From contig JAFTRQ010000145.1 in assembly GCA_017462125.1 (NCBI GenBank), forward strand, positions 1 to 34,403: a DNA stretch of 34,403 bases, read 5' to 3'. A model generated the notes under the pieces. That model saw only the letters and a program-made list of their open reading frames with translations. It made no database searches and was not told where the DNA came from. The stretch's first letter is position 1. Every line of letters starts with the position of its first letter. Positions 22,686 through 30,740 of this stretch are shown here, piece by piece. Both the position numbers and the translations under genes were made by a program. The DNA is from Clostridia bacterium. Its GTDB lineage: Bacteria; Bacillota_A; Clostridia; Oscillospirales; CAG-272.

Positions 22686-23687
22686 TTATCTGATCTGAAC
22701 GAAACCAAGCTTCTTCTGAACCTTGGAGAGCGTGCGGCGAGCAACGTAGCTTGCTTCCTCCGCGCCCTTCTTCATCTGAGATTCAAGCTGAGCCTTGTCA
22801 GACATAAAGGTGTTGAATTTTTCCTGTACGGGAGCAAGCGCGTCTGCGCAGACCTCGCCTACTGCCATCTTGAAGTCTCCATAGCCCTTGCCCTCGAACT
22901 CACGCTCGATCTCCTCAAGAGTCTTGCCGGTAAAGACGGAATAGATGGTCATCAGGTTGTTGATGCCGTCCTTGCCCTCAGCGTATCGGATGCAGGTGTC
23001 GGAGTCGGTAACGGCTCTCTTGAACTTGCGGATGATGGTGTCCTTGTCGTCGAGAATGTAGACCACCGCGTTGGTGTTTTCGTCGGACTTGCTCATCTTT
23101 TTGGTGGGCTCGGCAAGCGACATAATCTTCGCACCGCTCTTTGCCATGATCGGCTCGGGAATGGTGAAGGTGTCGGGATAGATCGCGTTGAAGCGAGTCG
23201 CAATGTCGCGGCAGAGCTCAACGTGCTGCTTCTGGTCGATACCTACGGGTACAACGTCGGTCTGGTAGAGCAGAATATCTGCCGCCATCAGAACGGGGTA
23301 GGTGAAAAGACCTGCGTTGATGTTGTCAGCGTGCTTCTGGGATTTGTCCTTGAACTGTGTCATTCTCGACAGCTCGCCAAAGCCCGTAAAGCAGTTGAGG
23401 AGCCATGCAAGCTCGGCGTGCTCCTTGACGTGTGACTGTACGTAAAGAGTGTTTTTTTCGGGATCAAGTCCGCAAGCCATGTAGAGCGCAAGTGTCTCAT
23501 AGGTGCGGCGGCGCAGATCTGCGGGAACCTGACGAACCGTGATGGCGTGCTCGTCAACTACGCAGTAAAAGCACTTGTATTTCTCGGAATATGCCGAAAA
23601 ATTCTTGATGGCACCAAGATAGTTGCCAATGGTAAGGTTTCCGCTGGGCTGTACACCCGAGAAGGAAACGGGAGTGTTCTGAAACAT
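22686..23687 (-). CDS. trpS: Tryptophan--tRNA ligase
   Basis: TrpRS charges tRNA-Trp with tryptophan. The 333-residue class I synthetase has the nucleotide-binding motif PSGNLTIGNYLG (14-25, the HIGH equivalent) and KKMSKSDEN (around 196-204, the KMSKS loop). Length is normal (about 330). The frame is open further upstream, but that part overlaps the T-box terminator; the start at 23687 has GTGAGGA in front and the protein then begins MFQNTPVSFSGVQPSG as in relatives. Expression is controlled by the T-box leader at 23725-24090, which should let transcription continue when uncharged tRNA-Trp accumulates. Confidence 0.97.
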   Translation of the reverse strand: MFQNTPVSFSGVQPSGNLTIGNYLGAIKNFSAYSEKYKCFYCVVDEHAITVRQVPADLRRRTYETLALYMACGLDPEKNTLYVQSHVKEHAELAWLLNCFTGFGELSRMTQFKDKSQKHADNINAGLFTYPVLMAADILLYQTDVVPVGIDQKQHVELCRDIATRFNAIYPDTFTIPEPIMAKSGAKIMSLAEPTKKMSKSDENTNAVVYILDDKDTIIRKFKRAVTDSDTCIRYAEGKDGINNLMTIYSVFTGKTLEEIEREFEGKGYGDFKMAVGEVCADALAPVQEKFNTFMSDKAQLESQMKKGAEEASYVARRTLSKVQKKLGFVQIR

Positions 23688-23724
23688 AATTTTATCCTCA
23701 CTTTGAATTGTATTTAAAATAAAA

Positions 23725-24090
23725 AGTCCCCGACAGAGATCTGTCGGGGACGAATTTTTTGTAAAAATCCGCGGGACCACCCACGTTGCGTTTGCCAGAT
23801 ATTTTCCGAATACTTCGTTGCTCCTCAAAAGCGGCTCGACTTACGTGCAGTAAGCCTTCGCCTTGCTTTATCCGGTGCGCCTCGTCTGTGAAAAATATTT
23901 TCGGCAAACGAAGCAGGAAATACAAACGCCTCTTTTGACATAACGGTGTCCTCCGTCTCCCATACTCACGCCGCGCGCTTTCCGTTTGCCCTCAAAGGTC
24001 CATTCGGTCAATTGTTTTCGCCGTGATCGCACCGCCCACGGCTCTCTGCAGAAAAGGGAATCGACTTACTAATCCTTATCATCGGTTTGA
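23725..24090 (-). promoter_or_regulatory. T-box leader for trpS, specifier UGG
   Basis: Between the promoter and trpS is a roughly 350-base leader. The 3' part has the T-box sequence GGGTGGTCCCGCGG (23769-23782), directly before the terminator. The specifier is read as UGG (24002-24000) within GAATGGACC, the tryptophan codon. The stem I region includes an AGTAAG-containing bulge near 24070 and a GC-rich arm (gagccgtgggcgg). The bulge is UGGUCCC instead of the usual UGGNACC. Confidence 0.9.
23726..23751 (-). terminator. T-box regulated terminator
   Basis: gtccccgacag (23726-23736) pairs with ctgtcggggac (23741-23751), with TTTTTATTTT following on the minus strand. It competes with the antiterminator containing the T-box sequence. 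Confidence 0.9.
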
Positions 24091-24096
24091 TGCCTT

Positions 24097-24125
24097 ATTA
24101 TATCACCCAAAAGAGGATTTGTCAA
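24097..24125 (-). promoter_or_regulatory. Consensus sigma-A promoter for trpS leader
   Basis: On the minus strand TTGACA (24120-24125), a 17-base spacer, then TATAAT (24097-24102). The -35 box lies only six bases beyond the stop codon of the upstream aminotransferase. Confidence 0.9.
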
Positions 24126-24131
24126 GGGATT

Positions 24132-25340
24132 TCACACAAATTCTCTCGCAAGCTCACCAAGAATTCTCACACCCTTGACGATCTGCTCGTCGGAGGGGGT
24201 GCTGTAGTTGAGGCGGAAGCATTGAGACGTGGCTTCGGTGTCGCAATTGAAGGTTGCGCCGGGGACCACGCGCACGTTTCTTGCCGTCGCCTCCTTGATA
24301 AAGGCGTTGGCGTCCACGCCGTCGGGAAGGGTACACCAGATAAAGAGACCGCCCTCAGGCTTTGTGAACTTGATCGATGCGGGAAGCTCCTTTTCAAGCG
24401 AATCCAGCATTAGATTGCACTTGTGGCGGTAGATTTCTCGGATGCTCTCGATATGCGCTTCAAGATCGCACTCGGTCATATAGCGGTAGCAGAGCATCTG
24501 GAAGAAGATATTGGTATGCACGTCGCTGGTCTGCTTGGAGACCACCATTTTAGACGCCACGGCGTCGGGCGCGATCACAAAGCCCACGCGCATTCCCGCC
24601 GACAGAATTTTGGAGAAGGTGGAGCAGTAGATCACGATGCCGTCCTCATCCATACTCTTGATGGAGGGGATATCCTCGCCCGCAAAGCGAAGCTCGCCGT
24701 AAGGATTATCCTCAAGGATCATAATGCCGTACTTCTTTGCCAAGGCGTAGATCTGCTTGCGCTTTTCAAGGGAGGTGCAGATGCCTGCGGGGTTTTGAAA
24801 GTTGGGAATGACGTAGAGGAGCTTTGCGTTGGGGGTGCTTTTGATGACCTCCTCAAGCTCCGCGATATTCATTCCGTCATCCTCAAGGGTTACGCCAACG
24901 GGAATCGCGCCGTTGGAGCGAAAGGCGTTCAGCGCGCCGATAAAAGTGGGGTTTTCGCAGATCACCGCGTCACCCTCGTTGCAGAAAACCTTGCAAGCGA
25001 GCTCAATGCCTTGCTGGCCGCCCGAAACGACAACTGCAGTGTCGTCAAATCTGTCGCCGTCGGCAACAGATTTTCCAATTCCGAATTTTGCCTTCTGTCT
25101 TGCCGCGATATGCTGACGCAGAGGCGCGTAACCGTCGGTAACGCTGTACTGCAGAGCTGCAACGGCTTGATTCTTGTATATGTCGTCCGATATTCTCGCC
25201 ATCTCCTCAACAGGGAAGCTTTCGGGAGCAGGGTTGCCTGCCGCGAAGCTGATGGTATCGGGGGTTGCGGGAGCCTTCAGTATCTCTCGGATCGCCGAGG
25301 GCTTCAGATTTGCGATCTTATTTGAAAAGGTGTAGTTCAT
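24132..25340 (-). CDS. PLP-dependent aminotransferase (aminotransferase class I/II, LysN/MocR-like)
   Basis: This 402-residue fold-type I aminotransferase resembles 2-aminoadipate and aromatic/branched-chain transaminases. Motifs are AAGNPAPESFP (33-43), SGGQQGIEL (106-114), PNFQNPAGIC (179-188, Asn184), LEDNPYGELRF (209-219, Asp211/Tyr214) and the PLP lysine Lys244 in TFSKILSAGMRVG. It lacks the GntR DNA-binding domain of full MocR regulators. A longer upstream frame is rejected since the start at 25340 has GGGAG nine bases upstream. It has its own promoter and ends just before the trpS promoter, so read-through into the trpS leader is possible. The amino acid used is not evident. Confidence 0.9.
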   Translation of the reverse strand: MNYTFSNKIANLKPSAIREILKAPATPDTISFAAGNPAPESFPVEEMARISDDIYKNQAVAALQYSVTDGYAPLRQHIAARQKAKFGIGKSVADGDRFDDTAVVVSGGQQGIELACKVFCNEGDAVICENPTFIGALNAFRSNGAIPVGVTLEDDGMNIAELEEVIKSTPNAKLLYVIPNFQNPAGICTSLEKRKQIYALAKKYGIMILEDNPYGELRFAGEDIPSIKSMDEDGIVIYCSTFSKILSAGMRVGFVIAPDAVASKMVVSKQTSDVHTNIFFQMLCYRYMTECDLEAHIESIREIYRHKCNLMLDSLEKELPASIKFTKPEGGLFIWCTLPDGVDANAFIKEATARNVRVVPGATFNCDTEATSQCFRLNYSTPSDEQIVKGVRILGELAREFV

Positions 25341-25379
25341 AATTTTCTCCCAAGCGTTCATTGAATTAAAATATGTATT

Positions 25380-25408
25380 ATTATACCACCGAACCGTTTG
25401 GTTTTCAA
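25380..25408 (-). promoter_or_regulatory. Promoter of the aminotransferase with internal palindrome
   Basis: On the minus strand TTGAAA (25403-25408), a 17-base spacer, then TATAAT (25380-25385). The spacer contains the inverted repeat AACC-GTTT-GGTT (25392-25403), well placed for a repressor. Confidence 0.75.
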
Positions 25409-25426
25409 GTGCCATCTATAAAATTA

Positions 25427-25468
25427 TTGACTTTTTTTTACATATATGATATAATTGATCATATCAAT
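25427..25468 (+). promoter_or_regulatory. Promoter of yitT-like gene with downstream palindrome
   Basis: TTGACT (25427-25432), a 17-base spacer, then TATAAT (25450-25455). A perfect palindrome, attgat-cat-atcaat (25454-25468), begins in the -10 box and covers the expected start point; it could be an operator. Confidence 0.75.
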
Positions 25469-25486
25469 ACGGACTTTGGATGAAGT

Positions 25487-26359
25487 ATGAAAAAAAAGAT
25501 ATTCCGAACGGTGATCGACGTTTTTCTGATCGTGGTAGCGGCAACGCTTTCTGCCGTCGGTCTCTATACCTTCGTAAATCCCGCGAATTTCGCTCCCAGC
25601 GGAGTTGACGGCATTTCGATGATGGTGCAGAAGCTGACAGGGCTGAACATGGGCTACGTCTCGCTTGCCATCAATATCCCTCTGTTGATCATTGCCTGGT
25701 TTTTTATCAGTAAAAAATACGTGATCTATACCTCGCTATTTACGGTCATGTCCTCGGTGGCGATGATCGTGATGGAAAAGATCAATATGTACGAGTACGT
25801 CACAGAAAATCACGTGTGGATCGCGGTGTTTGCCTCGGGTATTATGCTTGGCGTGCGAACGGCGGTTATGATCCGCATCGGCGGCAGTACGGGCGGTGTG
25901 GATATCATTGCCTGCATCGTGCAAAAGAAAAAGCCGTATATGAATATTGAGAGTTTGATCTCGCTGTTTTGCTACGTTACCATCGGTATATCATTTTTTG
26001 TATATCGGAATATCGAGAGCGTGATCATGTCGGTGATCCAGACGCTGATCTTCAATCTTGCTATGAATTCGGTGCTCAAGCCTACGCGAAACGCCGTGGA
26101 GGTGCGTATCATCACCAACAATCCTCAGCAGTTCAAGGACGATATCCTGCTGAACCTCAAGCACGGTGCGACCGTTATCGACTGTCACGGTATGTTTACG
26201 GGGGAAGAGAAGGCTATGATCGTCACCATTATCAATATCCATCAGATGGATGAGCTGATCAAGCTGTCGAGAAAGTACGATAGCTCCTTCGTTTACTTCA
26301 GTGAGGTAGGCGGTGTCTGGGGCAACTTCAGATGGCACAAATCCGACGTTGTGAAATAA
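25487..26359 (+). CDS. YitT family membrane protein
   Basis: This 290-residue protein has five to six membrane helices (about 9-200; motif VNPANFAPSGVDGISMM early on, and IGGSTGGVDIIACIVQKKK in the middle) and a cytosolic C-terminal DUF2179 domain (about 207-285). YitT proteins are widespread in Firmicutes; their transport role is not well defined. The ribosome binding site is weak (GGATGAAG). It is followed after 12 bases by a flavin reductase gene and likely co-transcribed with it. Confidence 0.9.
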   Translation: MKKKIFRTVIDVFLIVVAATLSAVGLYTFVNPANFAPSGVDGISMMVQKLTGLNMGYVSLAINIPLLIIAWFFISKKYVIYTSLFTVMSSVAMIVMEKINMYEYVTENHVWIAVFASGIMLGVRTAVMIRIGGSTGGVDIIACIVQKKKPYMNIESLISLFCYVTIGISFFVYRNIESVIMSVIQTLIFNLAMNSVLKPTRNAVEVRIITNNPQQFKDDILLNLKHGATVIDCHGMFTGEEKAMIVTIINIHQMDELIKLSRKYDSSFVYFSEVGGVWGNFRWHKSDVVK

Positions 26360-26371
26360 AGAGAGGTATTT

Positions 26372-26947
26372 ATGTCAAAAATTAAATGGAAGGGCGGCGC
26401 GCTGATCGCGCCCCTGCCTCCCGTAATGGTATCCTCGGGAGATATGGAAAAATCAAATATTATGACCGTGGCTTGGACGGGAATTATCAACACCGTTCCG
26501 CCCAAAACCTATATTTCGGTCAGACCCAAAAGGCATTCCTATAATATGATCAAGGAAAGCGGGGAGTTTGTCATCAATCTGACCCCCTCAAAGCTGATCA
26601 AGGCTGCTGACTATTGCGGCATCTATACGGGCGCCAAGGTGGATAAATTCGCCAAGTGTAATCTGACACGTGAGGAGGCTACCGAGGTCAAGTGCCCTCT
26701 GATCGCCGAAAGTCCCCTGTCTCTTGAATGCAAGGTCACCGAAATCATCCCCTTGGGTACGCACGATATGTTTTTGGCAGATATCGTGGCGGTGGATGTG
26801 GACGAGGAGCTGATCGATAAGGAAGGGAAGCTCCACCTGGAAAAAGCAGGCCTCGCCGCGTTTGCCCACGGAGAATACTTCGACCTTGGTAAAAAGATCG
26901 GCTATTTCGGCTTCTCCGCCGCTAAGAAAAAGAAGAAGAAATGTTGA
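26372..26947 (+). CDS. Flavin reductase family protein (FMN-binding split barrel)
   Basis: This 191-residue protein belongs to the flavin reductase-like, flavoredoxin-type FMN-binding split barrel family. It shows PPVMVSSGD, MTVAWTGIINTVPP and YISVRPKRHSYNMI near the N-terminus and GTHDMFLADIVAVDVDE in the second half, all typical of the flavoredoxin branch. It probably reduces flavin, or carries FMN, for electron transfer in an anaerobe. The unusual end is a run of six lysines followed by cysteine. It has GAGAGG before its start and forms an operon with the YitT gene. Confidence 0.9.
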   Translation: MSKIKWKGGALIAPLPPVMVSSGDMEKSNIMTVAWTGIINTVPPKTYISVRPKRHSYNMIKESGEFVINLTPSKLIKAADYCGIYTGAKVDKFAKCNLTREEATEVKCPLIAESPLSLECKVTEIIPLGTHDMFLADIVAVDVDEELIDKEGKLHLEKAGLAAFAHGEYFDLGKKIGYFGFSAAKKKKKKC

Positions 26948-26953
26948 CATAAT

Positions 26954-26986
26954 AAAAAATCACGGCGAATTTCGCCGTGATTTTTT
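26954..26986. terminator. Bidirectional terminator
   Basis: aaaaaatcacggcgaa (26954-26969) pairs with ttcgccgtgatttttt (26971-26986). It lies between the flavin reductase gene and the convergent SH3 lipoprotein gene. Confidence 0.9.
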
Positions 26987-27004
26987 ACTGTTATGAATCA
27001 ATTA

Positions 27005-27697
27005 TTACTCAGCTGCGGGAGCGGTCTCGGAGAAGTACTGTGTAGCACCGGAGGAGATTGCAACGTAACCCTCGGTTGCGTATGCACCTGCAAACTTGAT
27101 CTTGTACCAACCGGTCTCGGTATTTTCTGCAATTACCTCAACCTTGTTGCCCTTGTAGATGGTGTCGATCGCTTCGTTGCTCATATCGGGAGCGATACGA
27201 ACGTAGAGAGACTCAACGGTCAGATAAAGAGTCTTGGAAACCTCGGTAAAGCCCTCGTCAAGATCCTTGAGAGTGGTAACGTAGGTAGACTTGATATAAT
27301 ACTCACCGCCGTCGTAAACGACCTTGCTCCAGGAGCCGTCTGTGCTGACAGCGATTCTCTGAAGCTCCGCGCCGTTCTCAACAACGAGACGTGCTGTGGA
27401 ATCGGTAACGATAGGCTCGGAGCGGAGGTTAACCTGATTGGTGGAAGAGATAACGTAAACGGTATCCTTCTGCTCGGTGAAGGTCAACTCAACGGGAGGT
27501 TCGGTAACCACCTCGGAGCTGGATTCGGTCTCGTTGTCGGTGCCGTTCTCGGATTCGGAGCCGTCCTCACCCTGAGAAGTGCCGATATTTATGGTATTGC
27601 TCGTGTCGGTCTCGTCATCGGGCTTGTCATCCTGACAAGCGCAAAGAGAAGTCGCGAGAAGAAGTGCTGCAAAGATAGCGATCAATTTTCTGTTCAT
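27005..27697 (-). CDS. SH3-domain lipoprotein
   Basis: This 230-residue exported lipoprotein has a signal peptide ending in the lipobox LCAC (Cys21 would carry the lipid), then an acidic Asp/Glu/Ser/Thr-rich linker (22-72). Two bacterial SH3 domains follow: about 78-145 (VYVISSTNQVNLRSEPIVTD at its start) and about 153-220 (LYVRIAPDMSNEAIDTIYKG at its start). SH3b domains usually bind peptidoglycan or peptides, so it may anchor at or sense the cell wall. No catalytic domain is present. The start has AGGAGG in front, and a consensus promoter lies about 70 bases upstream. Confidence 0.88.
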   Translation of the reverse strand: MNRKLIAIFAALLLATSLCACQDDKPDDETDTSNTINIGTSQGEDGSESENGTDNETESSSEVVTEPPVELTFTEQKDTVYVISSTNQVNLRSEPIVTDSTARLVVENGAELQRIAVSTDGSWSKVVYDGGEYYIKSTYVTTLKDLDEGFTEVSKTLYLTVESLYVRIAPDMSNEAIDTIYKGNKVEVIAENTETGWYKIKFAGAYATEGYVAISSGATQYFSETAPAAE

Positions 27698-27765
27698 TTT
27701 TCAATCCTCCTGAATTTTTCTATTAAAAAGTTATAAAAATCGCAATAATATTCTAATATTAATTC

Positions 27766-27794
27766 ATTATAACATATGAAATCTTACTTGTCAA
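27766..27794 (-). promoter_or_regulatory. Consensus sigma-A promoter for the SH3 lipoprotein
   Basis: On the minus strand TTGACA (27789-27794), a 17-base spacer, then TATAAT (27766-27771). Confidence 0.9.
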
Positions 27795-27910
27795 TAATGA
27801 AACAAAAAATTTTCCATCTTTTTTTGATGCCCTGCTCATTATAATTGTTTCGGAAATCTTGCGAAAAAGATACCTTGGAGTTAACTTTTTTTGAAGAATC
27901 CCGATCTTTA

Positions 27911-27940
27911 TTGACAATGCTCGGCAAAGTGTGGTAAAAT
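27911..27940 (+). promoter_or_regulatory. Sigma-A promoter for polA
   Basis: TTGACA (27911-27916), an 18-base spacer, then TAAAAT (27935-27940). The start codon is 47 bases downstream. Confidence 0.75.
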
Positions 27941-27987
27941 AATAAAAATAACCGAAACGGTCGGCGCTTGCGCAGAACGGAGAAACT

Positions 27988-30510
27988 ATGAAAAAATTAC
28001 TTTGTATTGACGGAAACAGTATTCTGAACCGGCAGTTTTACGGTATCAGACCGCTGTCCAATAAGGAGGGCTTTCCTACCAACGCTATCTTTGGCTTTGT
28101 GAACGTGATCGCAAAGCAGCTTGAGGCGCTTTCACCAGATTATACTGCCGTTGCCTTCGACCTGAAGGCGCCCACCTTCCGACACACAATGTACGGAGAG
28201 TATAAGGCGGGCAGAAAGCCGATGCCCGAGGACCTTGCGCTTCAGCTTCCCGTAGCCAAGGATCTTTGCCGCGCAATGGGATTTGCCGTGCTTTCCTTGG
28301 AGGGCTATGAGGCGGATGATATCCTTGGTACGCTCTCTTCATGGGCTGAGAATGCCGAGGAGGAGACCGAGGCATACGTGCTGACCGGTGACCGCGACTC
28401 TCTTCAGCTGATTTCGGATAAGGTCAAGGTCCTGCTTGCCACCAATTCCGATACCGTGATGATGGACGATGCGGCATTCTTTGAAAAATACGGAGTCCAC
28501 GCCAATCAGTACGTTGATGTCAAAGCGCTGATGGGCGACAGCTCCGATAATATCCCCGGCGTTCCGGGCGTGGGTGAGAAGACAGCGTTCAAGCTGATCG
28601 CGGAGCAGGGCGATCTGGATTCGATCTATGAGAATCTTGACGGAATCAAGCTGACCAATTCGGTAAGAGCGAAGATGGAGAGCGGCAGAGAAAGCGCTTA
28701 TCTTTCAAAAACACTTGCTACCATCAGCCGCGACGTGCCTCTTGGGCTGACGCTTAACGATATTTCCAACAAGGGTATCGACCGCGTGGCGGCAAGAGAG
28801 CTGTTCCTGCGCTACGAACTTTTGGGCGCGCTGAAGCGCTTCGGACTTGACAGGGAGGAAGCAGAGGGAGAGCAGGCGACAGCCGAGCGCCCTCGGACGG
28901 AGACCTTGCCTGCCAAGGCACTTTCATCGCTGGACGGTGATACCTATGCCGTGTCACTTTCGGAGGGCGGCATTTATATATCCGACGGTAAGCGTGTTTT
29001 TGCTGCCGAGATCGGTCCGGAGGCAGAGCAGCTTTTGCGGACGAAGCGCATTATAGCCTGTGATTGTAAGGCATTGTATCAGGCTCTTGAAAAGCAAGGT
29101 GTCCATTGGAGAGATTGTTATTTCGACGTGATGCTGGGCGCGTACGTGGACGACTCGGCACAGAGCGCATATACCGTAGAGCGTTTGGTCACCACCTATC
29201 TTTCCGAGGCGGCAGACCCCGAGATCCCTTCGGCATATTACGTTGCGCGGATGTGGAGTGTGATCGAGGAAAGATTGGAGCAGAGCGGGCAGAACAAGCT
29301 TCTTTACGACGTGGAGATGCCCTTGGCGGCGGTGCTTTGCGATATGGAGCTGGCAGGCTTCCGCATTGACCGCGACGGCATCGCGGCGTACGGCGTGGAG
29401 CTTGACGAGGAGGCAAGAGCCTTGGAATCCCGAATTTATATGGCGGCAGGCGAGGAGTTCAATATAAACTCCCCCAAGCAGCTTGGAGAGGTCCTGTTCG
29501 AAAAGCTGATGCTTCCTGCAGGCAAAAAGACTAAAACGGGTTATTCAACCGGTGCGGAGATCCTTGAAAAGCTTAGTAAATATCATCCCATCATCGACGA
29601 TATTCTGGAATACAGACAGGTGACAAAGCTGAAGAGCACCTACGTGGACGGCTTGCTCAAGAGCGCGGGCTCGGACGGCAGATGTCATACTACCTTCAAG
29701 CAAACGGGAACCGCAACGGGAAGACTGTCCTCTCAGAATCCCAATCTACAGAATATTCCGATCCGTACCGAGGCGGGAAGGCGATTCAGAAAATACTTTG
29801 TGGCAAAAGACGAGGCTCACGTGCTGATCGATGCCGACTATTCGCAGATCGAGCTACGCGTGTTGGCGCACGTTTCGGGCGATGAGAATATGATCGATGC
29901 ATTCCTGTCGGGAGACGATATTCATACTGCTACAAGCTGTCGCGTATTCGGCGTAGCTCCTGAGGAAGTGACAGTCGAGATGCGAAAGAGAGCCAAGGCG
30001 ATCAACTTCGGAATCCTTTACGGTATGGGAGAATTCTCTCTTGCCGACGATCTGAAGATCTCCCGCGCCAAGGCAAAGGAGTATATTGAAAGCTATCTTT
30101 CGGGCTATCCTGCGATCGAAAGCTATCTTGAGGCGGTTGCCGCCGAGGCGAGAGAGCAGGGCTACGTGACCACGATGCTCGGCAGGCGCAGATACATCCC
30201 CGAGCTTGCGGCAAAAAACAAGAATCTGCAGGCGTTCGGCGAGCGCGTGGCGAGAAACAGCCCCATACAGGGAAGTAGCGCCGATATCATCAAGCTTGCG
30301 ATGATCAATATTGATAAAAAGCTTCGGGAGGGAGGCACGGGAGCCAGACTTTTGCTTCAGGTGCACGACGAGCTTCTGATCGAATCTCCCCGTGAGTGTG
30401 CCGAAGAGGTGCTCGAGCTTCTGAAGACCGAAATGGAAAACGCGGTGAAGCTGTTGGTTCCCTTGAAGGTCGAAGCCGCTATCGGCGACAATTGGCTTGA
30501 ATGTCATTGA
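27988..30510 (+). CDS. polA: DNA polymerase I
   Basis: Pol I fills gaps, removes RNA primers and takes part in repair. The 840-residue protein has an N-terminal 5'-3' exonuclease/flap domain (about 1-285; EADD near 107, TGDRDSLQ near 133, GDSSDNIPGVPGVGEKTA near 182). A reduced middle domain (about 300-460) follows, and then the polymerase domain (about 480-840). Motif A is DYSQIELR (617-624), motif B is RKRAKAINFGILYG (666-679, Lys670) and motif C is VHDE (792-795). The middle domain lacks the DXE motif of an active 3'-5' proofreading exonuclease, as in Bacillus Pol I. GGAG lies before the start. It is a single-gene unit followed by a palindromic terminator element. Confidence 0.97.
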   Translation: MKKLLCIDGNSILNRQFYGIRPLSNKEGFPTNAIFGFVNVIAKQLEALSPDYTAVAFDLKAPTFRHTMYGEYKAGRKPMPEDLALQLPVAKDLCRAMGFAVLSLEGYEADDILGTLSSWAENAEEETEAYVLTGDRDSLQLISDKVKVLLATNSDTVMMDDAAFFEKYGVHANQYVDVKALMGDSSDNIPGVPGVGEKTAFKLIAEQGDLDSIYENLDGIKLTNSVRAKMESGRESAYLSKTLATISRDVPLGLTLNDISNKGIDRVAARELFLRYELLGALKRFGLDREEAEGEQATAERPRTETLPAKALSSLDGDTYAVSLSEGGIYISDGKRVFAAEIGPEAEQLLRTKRIIACDCKALYQALEKQGVHWRDCYFDVMLGAYVDDSAQSAYTVERLVTTYLSEAADPEIPSAYYVARMWSVIEERLEQSGQNKLLYDVEMPLAAVLCDMELAGFRIDRDGIAAYGVELDEEARALESRIYMAAGEEFNINSPKQLGEVLFEKLMLPAGKKTKTGYSTGAEILEKLSKYHPIIDDILEYRQVTKLKSTYVDGLLKSAGSDGRCHTTFKQTGTATGRLSSQNPNLQNIPIRTEAGRRFRKYFVAKDEAHVLIDADYSQIELRVLAHVSGDENMIDAFLSGDDIHTATSCRVFGVAPEEVTVEMRKRAKAINFGILYGMGEFSLADDLKISRAKAKEYIESYLSGYPAIESYLEAVAAEAREQGYVTTMLGRRRYIPELAAKNKNLQAFGERVARNSPIQGSSADIIKLAMINIDKKLREGGTGARLLLQVHDELLIESPRECAEEVLELLKTEMENAVKLLVPLKVEAAIGDNWLECH

Positions 30511-30523
30511 TTACAAACAGTAT

Positions 30524-30606
30524 ATACAGGGGAGAGGAACCTTTTTGAAAAAAGGTTCCTCTCCCCTGTACTCCCTCACCTCCCAAAACTTTTCGAAAAG
30601 GAAGTG
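30524..30606 (+). repeat. Dispersed palindromic terminator element, copy 3
   Basis: A 22-bp perfect inverted repeat (30525-30546 with 30549-30570), core ggggagaggaacc, starts 15 bases after the polA stop. The flank (cctcccaaaacttttcgaaa then aggaag) resembles the second stem in copies 1 and 2. Confidence 0.8.
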
Positions 30607-30678
30607 GGATTTGACTGCCTTGCGATGTGACAATAAGTTGTCTTTGGCGGACAAATGTAGCAAAAAGCGGTAAAAACA

Positions 30679-30707
30679 TTGACAACCCCAATTTGATGTG
30701 TTATAAT
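30679..30707 (+). promoter_or_regulatory. Consensus sigma-A promoter for the second SGNH esterase
   Basis: TTGACA (30679-30684), a 17-base spacer, then TATAAT (30702-30707). Confidence 0.9.
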
Positions 30708-30740
30708 TTTTTTAACGATCCAAGTGTGGAGGATTAGAGT

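Noticed and set aside
23698..23925. 75-codon frame upstream of trpS
   Set aside because: It lies within the T-box leader and its terminator.
21324..25325. Long plus-strand frames opposite the SPFH, trpS and aminotransferase genes
   Set aside because: Each is a mirror of a well-identified minus-strand gene and lacks domain signals.
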